Shown here: piece after piece, positions 57,047-64,000 of the stretch
How positions within the stretch are numbered: position 1 is the first letter of the stretch
Layout: the number at the start of each line of letters is the position of its first letter
Origin: CAVOGJ01 sp963695405
GTDB taxonomy: Bacteria; Planctomycetota; Planctomycetia; Pirellulales; Pirellulaceae
Assembly (NCBI GenBank): GCA_963695405.1
Contig: CAVOGJ010000014.1
Coordinates: 558,001-622,000 of the forward strand
Length of the DNA: 64,000 nucleotides
Direction of reading: 5' to 3'
The notes under the pieces: generated by a model
Seen by the model: only the letters and a program-made list of their open reading frames with translations
Databases searched by the model: none
What the model was told of the DNA's origin: nothing
Position numbers and translations under genes: made by a program

Positions 57047-57636
57047 ATTCCATGCAGTTGAAGACGTCGATACGAGGTCGGGCAGTATGCGGGTCGCTGG
57101 CGATTCTCTGGTGGCTGCTTGGCGGACCCGCCTGGGCAGCCGATATTGGGGACGATCCTCCACCCGCGTCCAGAACCGCCACTACCGAGGAAGCCCGCCC
57201 GCGGTCGACAGCAGAGAAGACCGGAGCCGGTGACGTGCCCGCGATGAAGAACAAGGTGACCGATCAGGCGACAGACTCCGTGCCGAGTAAGCCGATCACC
57301 ACCGGCGGTGAGGCCGCCGGCATGGGAGACGCGAAGTCTGACGAATCGTCGGGCTTTAGTCGGACGGATGCCCTGATCGCCTCGTTGACGATTTTCGTGT
57401 TGGCGATTTTCGTCGGCTTCGAATTGATTACCAAAGTGCCGCCGACGCTGCATACGCCACTGATGAGCGGTTCGAACGCCATCAGCGGCATCACGATCGT
57501 GGGCGCGATTCTGATGGCGGGCAGTAGCGGCATGGCCTCTTTCGTCGGCATGCTGGCGATGGCGCTCGCCACCATCAATGTGATCGGAGGCTTCATGGTC
57601 ACCGATCGCATGTTGAGTATGTTTCGCAAACGGTAA
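57043..57636 (+). CDS. pntAB: NAD(P) transhydrogenase alpha subunit part 2
   Basis: 197 aa, the small membrane subunit with three helices (DALIASLTIFVLAIFVGFEL, then a helix through GITIVGAILMAG, and MASFVGMLAMALATINVIGGF). Unusually, it has an N-terminal signal-like hydrophobic segment (residues about 13-32) and a polar, charged linker to about residue 105. Homologues are near 100 aa. ATG 57043 is supported by the overlap with pntAA. Whether the first segment is cleaved is unknown. Confidence 0.9.
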   Translation: MNSMQLKTSIRGRAVCGSLAILWWLLGGPAWAADIGDDPPPASRTATTEEARPRSTAEKTGAGDVPAMKNKVTDQATDSVPSKPITTGGEAAGMGDAKSDESSGFSRTDALIASLTIFVLAIFVGFELITKVPPTLHTPLMSGSNAISGITIVGAILMAGSSGMASFVGMLAMALATINVIGGFMVTDRMLSMFRKR

Positions 57637-57722
57637 CCGGAAACGCTGAGACCGTCGTCGGTGCCTAGCGGCGACCATGGTAAGTTTTTGTTCCCCTGTC
57701 TCTGAAAGAGTTACCACTCGCA

Positions 57723-59105
57723 ATGAGTTTTACTGCTATTAAACTTGCCTATCTTGTGGCGGCCATTCTCTTCATGTTTGGGCTGAAGTTCATGGCCCAC
57801 CCCCGCACCGCCGTCCGTGGCAATCGTTTCGGCGCCGCGGGCATGTTGTTGGCTGTCGTCGTGACGCTGTTGGATTGGGAACAAGTCAGTGGATACTGGA
57901 TGATCGTCGTGGGTGGTTTCGTCGGTGCCGCGATCGGTGCGTATCTCGCCAAGACGGTCGAGATGACCGGAATGCCAGAATTGGTCGCGCTCTTTAACGG
58001 TTTTGGTGGAGCGGCTTCCGTTCTGGTTGCCGGCGCCGAGCTGATGCGGACCGAGAATGCCCCGGTGGACGCGTTGGTCGCGGTGGCGGCTTCAGGAATC
58101 ATTGGTGCGATCACCTTCTGGGGCAGCCTTATTGCTTGGGGCAAACTCAAGGAGCTGGACATTTTTCAAAAGCCCTTAGCTATTCCGAACCAACAACTCG
58201 TGAATCTTGCTCTCGCCCTACTCATGCTGTTGCTTGGCTGGGCATCTGTGGCGAGCGGGGGCAGTGTCGCCTGGTATGTCCTGATGGCCATCGTGGCGTC
58301 GGTCGTCGGCGTATTTCTTGTCACGCCCATCGGCGGTGCGGACATGCCGGTCGTGATTGCTCTCTTGAATTCCTACTCCGGATTGGCTGCCTCGGCGACG
58401 GGATTTGTGATCAACAATAATGTGCTCATCATCTCCGGAGCGCTCGTTGGTGCGTCGGGACTGATCCTCACCCAAATCATGTGCAAGGCGATGAATCGCT
58501 CGTTGACACATGTACTTTTCGGCTCGCTCGACGGGGGGAGCGGACCAGGAATGGACGCCGACGAAGTCTACGCCAATGTGCGCAGTACTTCCGCCGAGGA
58601 CGTGGCGATGATTCTCGATTCAGCTCAGCGCGTTGTCTTCGTTCCCGGCTACGGCATGGCGGTTGCCCAAGCCCAGCATGCGGTCCGAGATCTGGCCAAT
58701 CTGCTCATCAAGAAGGACGTGACAGTGGAGTATGCGATCCATCCGGTGGCTGGTCGCATGCCTGGTCACATGAATGTTTTATTGGCCGAGGCGGATGTGC
58801 CTTACGATCAACTGATGGAAATGGACCAGATCAACCCGACTCTCGACACCGCCGACGTGGCCATCGTCATCGGGGCCAATGATGTCGTGAATCCCTCAGC
58901 TCGGAACGATCCATCCAGTCCCATTGCCGGCATGCCGATTATTGATGTCGACAAGGCGAGAACCGTCATCGTGATTAAACGGAGCCTCAGCCCCGGATTT
59001 GCCAAGATCCCCAATCCCTTGTTTGCTGCCGAGAATACGCTCATGCTATTCGGAGACGGTAAGCAAGCCGTGATGGATATTATAGCCGCCATGAAGGAGC
59101 TATAG
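57723..59105 (+). CDS. pntB: NAD(P) transhydrogenase beta subunit
   Basis: PntB, 460 aa: a membrane half with about eight helices and the NADP(H)-binding domain III (GPGMDADEVYANVRSTSAEDVAM, then VVFVPGYGMAVAQAQHAV and HPVAGRMPGHMNVLLAEADV). Together the three pnt genes form the proton-translocating transhydrogenase that makes NADPH from NADH. Complete; no frameshift seen. Confidence 0.95.
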   Translation: MSFTAIKLAYLVAAILFMFGLKFMAHPRTAVRGNRFGAAGMLLAVVVTLLDWEQVSGYWMIVVGGFVGAAIGAYLAKTVEMTGMPELVALFNGFGGAASVLVAGAELMRTENAPVDALVAVAASGIIGAITFWGSLIAWGKLKELDIFQKPLAIPNQQLVNLALALLMLLLGWASVASGGSVAWYVLMAIVASVVGVFLVTPIGGADMPVVIALLNSYSGLAASATGFVINNNVLIISGALVGASGLILTQIMCKAMNRSLTHVLFGSLDGGSGPGMDADEVYANVRSTSAEDVAMILDSAQRVVFVPGYGMAVAQAQHAVRDLANLLIKKDVTVEYAIHPVAGRMPGHMNVLLAEADVPYDQLMEMDQINPTLDTADVAIVIGANDVVNPSARNDPSSPIAGMPIIDVDKARTVIVIKRSLSPGFAKIPNPLFAAENTLMLFGDGKQAVMDIIAAMKEL

Positions 59106-59167
59106 CGGCGGATGATTGCAAGGAGTTGCGAACCGGCGGAAAAATTGAATTAAGGATTCAACGCGTC

Positions 59168-60570
59168 GTGACCCGCGAGTTTTTCTGCAACCAGGCACTT
59201 CTGCCTCATGGCTGGCAAGAAAATGTGCGGCTGGTCGTGGCCAAGGACGGAACCTTCGCAACCATCGAGAGCCACCCCCGTCCCGCGCCTGAGGCACGTC
59301 GACTGGGAGTCGTCTTGCCCGGCATGACCAATCTTCATTCGCATGCATTTCAGCGCGCGATGGCCGGGATGACGGAACAGGCTGCCACCAGCGATGATAC
59401 ATTCTGGACTTGGCGAGAACGGATGTACCGCTTGGTGGACGCACTTGATGTGGACGACGTCAAGACGATTGGCGCTGGTTGAATGTCGAATTGCTCACTC
59501 GTGGATATACCTGCCTCGGGGAATTTCATTACCTGCACCATCAACCGGGTGGCAAGCCTTATGCGAATGTCACCGAGATGTCCGATGCTGTCATCGAGGC
59601 GGCTGTCACGACCGGCATGCGGCTCACGCATTTACCGACCCTCTACGCGTACGCTGGTTTCCACAGTGAACCGATCGTCCACGGGGGCCAGTTGCGATTC
59701 GTACTATCAGCTGATGAATTGCTCTCACTTTGCGATACGCTGGTCAGCCGCTACAGCTCGCGAGAGCGAATCAAAATCGGCTGTGCCGCGCACTCTCTGC
59801 GGGCGGTCAGCCAAGAACAATTGTCGCTGCTCGAAGAAAGCTGGCTCCACTCGTCAAATTTCGTCCAAATCAACGTAGCGCGACGCTTACATCTACACAT
59901 TGCCGAACAGCTGACTGAAGTTTCGGCTTGTAAGGCCATCAAAGGCATGCCGCCGGTCGAATGGCTGGCGAACCACTTCGACATGGATGATCGCTGGTGT
60001 CTGATCCATGCCACGCACGTCTCGGAGCATGAATTCGCGCTCATCGCCGAGCGGCGAGCCGTCGTCGGATTGTGCCCCATGACCGAGGCGAATCTGGGGG
60101 ACGGGATCTTTCCCTTGCCGCGTTTTCTTGAACATCACGGCCGCTGGGGCATTGGCTCGGATAGCCACATCTGCGTAAATCCTGTCGACGAGTTGCGGCT
60201 GCTGGAATATGTGCAACGGCTGGTCCATGAACGCCGAAATGTGCTGGCCGACCCGGGAACATCGACGGGAGTCCAGCTATATGCGAGCGCGGCTCGACAA
60301 GGAGCGGCAGCGCTTGATCAGAGAACCGGCAGAATCGCCGTTGGTTATTGCGCGGACCTGGTCGAATTGGATGACCGTCATCCACTGATGGCGGGGAAGT
60401 CTCCTGACCAAATGGTCGACACCCATATCTTCGGTGGCATCGGTAGCGGCGTGCGGTCCGTCTTCGTCGGCGGCGAGCCCGTCGTCCGGGACGGCCTGCA
60501 TCGTGATCAGGCAACTTGCTCGACTGAATTCGCCGCCTGCCTGGAGCGGCTCGCTCAGACGATCAACTAA
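59168..60570 (+). CDS. hutF: Formimidoylglutamate deiminase, reading frame broken
   Basis: HutF-type amidohydrolase, about 467 aa when joined. It removes the imino group of N-formimidoyl-glutamate in histidine degradation. The start is GTG 59168 (TREFFCNQALLPHGW). Motifs: HSHAFQRAMAGMTE with the HxH zinc site, DTFWTWRERMYR, GEFHYLHH. The frame is lost at GGCGCTGGTTGA (59471-59482); a missing base restores the frame (net -1, unlike the other seven breaks). No other hut gene is nearby. Confidence 0.87.
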
Positions 60571-60582
60571 TCGTGGATTGAG

Positions 60583-62016
60583 TTAGGCCAGAATCTCGGT
60601 CAAGACGTTTCCGTAGACGTCGGTCAACCTCATGTCACGCGAGCTGAAGCGAAAGGTGACACGCCTGTGATCTAGTCCCAGCAGGTGCAGGATCGTGGCA
60701 TGCAAGTCGTGCATCTCGACGCGATCTTGTATTGCCCGGTAGCCCCACTCGTCGGTCGCCCCATGGTGATAGCCGGCTTTCACGCCGCCGCCAGCCAGCC
60801 AGCAGGTAAAGCCGAACGGATTGTGGTCACGTCCGTTCTCCCCCTGTGCGAAGGGGGTTCGACCAAATTCGCCCGCCCAGATGACCAGGGTCGACTCCAG
60901 CAGCCCGCGCTGTTGCAAGTCGGTCAGCAAGCCAGCGATCGGCTGATCGACCGTCCGGCAGTTCTTCCCGTGACCATCGAAGATGTCGTTATGCTGATCC
61001 CAACGATCCCCGTTTCCATCAGGGCAAGTGACCTCAATAAACCTCACCCCGCGCTCGACCATCCGCCGCGCGAGCAGACACTGTCGGCCAAATAATTGCG
61101 TGTTGGCGAACTCCGCATTTAAACCGTAGAGCTCTCGTGTGGTCTCCGTTTCCCGAGACAAATCGGTCAGTTCGGGCACGGCAACTTGCATGCGAAAGGC
61201 CGTTTCGTAATTTGCGATCGCTGCTTCAATGCTATCGTGGTGATGCTCTGCTCCTGAGTTCATGGCATCCAGCCGCTTGAGTAATCGCAGCCGGTCTGCC
61301 GTCCATGCGGCCGCCGACGTAGGCGGTCGAATGTGCGCCACAGGTTCGTCCCGGGTGTTAAATATGGAGGCTTGATAACTGGCGGAGAGAAAACCATTGC
61401 CGAAATTGTCGATGCCTCCCGGCGGAATCAAGCCGCTATTGAGCACCACGAAACCTGGTAGGTCGCAGCACTCGCTGCCCAAACCATAGCCAATCCAGGC
61501 ACCCATGCTCGGTCGGCCTTGCAGCCCCGATCCCGAATGCAGAAAGTAGTTCGCAAACGTGTGCTCCGAAAATTTTGAAATCATGGAATGGATGAAACAC
61601 AGCTTGTCCACCTGTCGAGCCAGGTGCGGAAACAAATCGCTGACCCAGGCGCCACTCTCTCCGTATTGACGAAAGTCCCACGGTGACTTCAGCACCTTGC
61701 CGATGTTGTTGAATTGGGTTGCCTCGACGTGATCGAGTACCTGGTGGGCCTCCTGGCCATGATATTTGGCCAAGGCTGGCTTGTAGTCGAACGTGTCGAC
61801 ATGGGAGGGACCGCCATCCATATAAAGAAAGATGACCGAACGCGCTCGGGGAGGAAAATGAGGTGCTTTGGGCTGCCACGGATTCACGCCACGGTCGTCG
61901 GCGTATCCGTTGTCCGCGCGCAGAGCCGCCAACGCGAGTGCGCCAATACCTGCACCACATTGCGTGAGCATCTGGCGGCGGTTAAGCGGAAGGGGACGAA
62001 AATGATGGCAATGCAT
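60583..62016 (-). CDS. DUF1501 domain protein, second copy
   Basis: A 477-aa DUF1501 protein from ATG 62016. The N-terminus has a twin-arginine-like RR before GAGIGALALAAL. It keeps DGGPSHVDTFDYKPAL, GRPSMGAWIGYGLG, RGVRFIEVTCPDG and the VIWAGEFGRTP-GRDHN block. It follows the second PSD1 gene by about 22 bp, as the first pair does. The two DUF1501 proteins are clearly paralogous but well diverged. Confidence 0.9.
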   Translation of the reverse strand: MHCHHFRPLPLNRRQMLTQCGAGIGALALAALRADNGYADDRGVNPWQPKAPHFPPRARSVIFLYMDGGPSHVDTFDYKPALAKYHGQEAHQVLDHVEATQFNNIGKVLKSPWDFRQYGESGAWVSDLFPHLARQVDKLCFIHSMISKFSEHTFANYFLHSGSGLQGRPSMGAWIGYGLGSECCDLPGFVVLNSGLIPPGGIDNFGNGFLSASYQASIFNTRDEPVAHIRPPTSAAAWTADRLRLLKRLDAMNSGAEHHHDSIEAAIANYETAFRMQVAVPELTDLSRETETTRELYGLNAEFANTQLFGRQCLLARRMVERGVRFIEVTCPDGNGDRWDQHNDIFDGHGKNCRTVDQPIAGLLTDLQQRGLLESTLVIWAGEFGRTPFAQGENGRDHNPFGFTCWLAGGGVKAGYHHGATDEWGYRAIQDRVEMHDLHATILHLLGLDHRRVTFRFSSRDMRLTDVYGNVLTEILA

Positions 62017-62038
62017 GGCGATCTGGTCGAGTCCATAT

Positions 62039-64000
62039 CTAATGGAGAAACAAGAAATCTTTGCTGTTGATGATCGTATGGCAGAGCGATGTCCAGTCTT
62101 GCAACTCGGTGGCCGCGCTTGGGGCGCTTGACCCGGCGTCGAGAAAGGCGTCAAAGGCGGCGATTTGGTCAGGTGTCGGCGGTTGCCCCCAAGCCTGTTC
62201 CGTTAACTCACGATAGCGGTCCGCACGATCAGGGCTGAGCTGCAGCAAGCGGGCGGCCCATTTTTCCGCCTGGTCGATGACGAATGGATCGTTCAGCAAC
62301 AGCAGTGCCTGGGACGGCACATTGGAAACGCTACGACGCCCCCGTGTCCCCAGCGGCACCGGATAATCGAAGGCCAGCAAGAAGGGGGATAGAAAGTTGC
62401 GACGGACCGCCAGATAAACGCTGCGTCTTCCCGCACCGTCGCGCGGACCACTCTCTGGTCGCCCCCGACCCTCCATGAACGACGTTAAGTGTACGGGAAT
62501 GCTTGGTCCACCCAATTGCGCATCAAGAGATCCCGAGAGAAACAAGAGCTGATCCCGAATCGATTCGGCCGTCAGCCGTCGCACGGGCATCCGTTGTAAC
62601 CATCGATTGTCCGGATCGCGTTGAGCCGCCAGAGGATCAGGAATGCTCGACATGCGATAGGTATGCGAGAGGACAATCTGTTTGATCAGCGACTTCATTG
62701 ACCAGCCGCGGCGCACGAAATCGTCCGCCAGCCAATCAAGCAGTTCGATATGAGAGCAAGCTTGTCCCATAGCGCCAAAGTCGTCGACGGTTGGTACGAG
62801 TCCCTGTCCAAATAGATGATGCCAGATGCGATTGACGGCGACGCGGGCTGGAAACGGGTTGTCTGCGGCGAATAGTCTTTCCGCCAGGATATCACGCCCG
62901 CTTCCTGTGGAGACAACCGCCTGCTTTTCGTCCGCCAGCGCTAAAGGCCATCGTCTTGTGGTCAATGCACCTTGGCGGCGGTGGTCGCCTCTCACGTACA
63001 CATAGCTGTCCTCACCCGGTCCGTCGGTGAGTGCCAGTGCGTATTGCGGAGCCGGTAGCGAATGTTCGATGGTATCGAAGGCGCAACGCGCCTGTTCCAG
63101 CGCTTCGTCTCGCAGTCGCTGAGGTTGCAAAGTCCAATCGACCAAGGCCCGTTGCCAAACGGTGGCGGTACCCGTCAGCCATGCGGAGATTGCTTGCTTG
63201 AAGACTTGACCATAGCGATCAGCCAGCGAAGTTAAATCATCGATGCCGTCCAAGTTGACGGCCGACAAACTCGCGTCGTCCGTTCCGACATCCGGCGGGT
63301 CGTGGCCCCAGTGGACCTCGGCCAGGTCGAAATAACCCTCGCCCTGATCGATCAATTCGACGTATGCCGATTCGCCCTCATGCAATGGATTGTGCAGGTG
63401 GATCCATTGTAGTTTGCCGTTGGTGGACGATTCTGCCGGCCCCAGCCGTAAGTTCCCAAATAGCAATGGATTGTGCCACGCCATGTAGTTTGCTTCGACC
63501 ACCAGCCGGATGTCCACATCCTCCGCTCGCACGAGCAAATGCACTCCGCCGGGCGGGATGATGAACGAGGGGGATCGCAGCACGCCATGAAGCTGCTGGG
63601 AGAGTTCACGGCTCGAAATTACCGTGTCCATCACACTTCGTGCCGGTCCACGCAAGTGCAGGTCGTTGCGAGGAGCCACCGGCAGCGATAGGGTCGTGTG
63701 GTTCCCAAACGCCGCCCCTTGGGCCAGCCAGCCCAAGCCGTTCCACTCCGTTCGTGGAGCGACATGCTCCCTCCGCGCTCCGTTCTCGTGGGCCTCGAAC
63801 TCCCGCAAGACCGCAGAGACGTTCGTGGCCTGCTGGGCGAGTCGCCAGAGGTGGAGAGGGTGCTGGGGCGATTCCAGAGAGGCATCGGCAACCGCCTGGT
63901 GCCAGTCTTGATTGTGCAGCAATTGTTCGGAGAACCAGCTCGCCGACTTGCTCCGGATTACCTCGATCAGCCGCGCCTGGGCCTGCTCGGACAATCGCAC
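62039..64000 (-). CDS. PSD1-type DUF1549/DUF1553 protein, partial
   Basis: The C-terminal 653 aa of a PSD1-like protein; its N-terminus lies beyond the window. The visible part contains a carbohydrate-binding-like middle section, then DUF1553 from about residue 380 (LFAADNPFPARVAVNRIW, HIELLDWLADDFVRRGW, SHTYRMSSIPDP). It precedes its DUF1501 partner. No reading-frame break is seen in this part. Confidence 0.88.
   Translation of the reverse strand: MRLSEQAQARLIEVIRSKSASWFSEQLLHNQDWHQAVADASLESPQHPLHLWRLAQQATNVSAVLREFEAHENGARREHVAPRTEWNGLGWLAQGAAFGNHTTLSLPVAPRNDLHLRGPARSVMDTVISSRELSQQLHGVLRSPSFIIPPGGVHLLVRAEDVDIRLVVEANYMAWHNPLLFGNLRLGPAESSTNGKLQWIHLHNPLHEGESAYVELIDQGEGYFDLAEVHWGHDPPDVGTDDASLSAVNLDGIDDLTSLADRYGQVFKQAISAWLTGTATVWQRALVDWTLQPQRLRDEALEQARCAFDTIEHSLPAPQYALALTDGPGEDSYVYVRGDHRRQGALTTRRWPLALADEKQAVVSTGSGRDILAERLFAADNPFPARVAVNRIWHHLFGQGLVPTVDDFGAMGQACSHIELLDWLADDFVRRGWSMKSLIKQIVLSHTYRMSSIPDPLAAQRDPDNRWLQRMPVRRLTAESIRDQLLFLSGSLDAQLGGPSIPVHLTSFMEGRGRPESGPRDGAGRRSVYLAVRRNFLSPFLLAFDYPVPLGTRGRRSVSNVPSQALLLLNDPFVIDQAEKWAARLLQLSPDRADRYRELTEQAWGQPPTPDQIAAFDAFLDAGSSAPSAATELQDWTSLCHTIINSKDFLFLH

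Overview
The window reads as chromosomal DNA of a planctomycete, probably of the Pirellula/Rhodopirellula type. Supporting features are two pairs of cytochrome-c/DUF1549/DUF1553 (PSD1) and DUF1501 genes, PEP-CTERM and dockerin-type exported proteins, a MoxR/DUF58/VWA cluster, a PqqD-like/M50/HlyD cassette, an L17 with a large internal insertion, and an S10-spc-alpha ribosomal cluster without L30, S4 or IF-1. No rRNA, tRNA, IS element, prophage or CRISPR array was recognised.

Layout. 0.2-1.1 kb: a PEP-CTERM exported protein (minus strand) with its own terminator. 1.7-19.1 kb: panB, then a long co-oriented ribosomal cluster: S10, L3, L4, L23, L2, S19, L22, S3, L16, L29, S17, L14, L24, L5, S14, S8, L6, L18, S5, L15, SecY, Adk, Map, L36, S13, S11, RpoA, L17. 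It has a candidate promoter before S10, a strong hairpin plus U-tract between L3 and L4, and a near-consensus promoter before L36. 19.2-25.7 kb: a putative zinc metallopeptidase, an unknown gene, a DinB/DUF1572 protein and the first DUF1501/PSD1 pair. 25.8-34.1 kb (minus): a MoxR - DUF58 - VWA membrane protein cluster, preceded by a 1037-aa VWA protein and an NHL-repeat protein.

34.6-38.8 kb: a threonylcarbamoyl-AMP synthase fused to a YwlE-like phosphatase, then rpiB, an ABC-2 exporter and a DoxX protein. 39.5-44.4 kb: a glycine-rich giant secreted protein built on an exact 600-nt (200-aa) super-repeat and ending in dockerin loops and a PEP-CTERM anchor. 44.4-50.2 kb: a DUF1990 protein, an M50 protease, a sugar ABC importer (two permeases and a binding protein, no ATPase) and a sugar-isomerase-like TIM barrel. 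50.5-55.7 kb: a three-gene cassette (GAF-HlyD, PqqD-like/M50/HlyD, HlyD), the best candidate here for a poorly described system. 55.8-60.6 kb: proton-translocating transhydrogenase pntAA-pntAB-pntB and a hutF-like gene. 60.6-64.0 kb: the second DUF1501/PSD1 pair, cut by the window end.

Quality warning: eight genes, including rplN and adk which should be indispensable, are each split by one reading-frame break. Seven of the eight are net +1. In the giant gene the repeat itself acts as a ruler (600, 601, 600 nt) and shows a one-base insertion. Assembly or sequencing indels are the simplest explanation, and I annotated these genes as single loci across the break.
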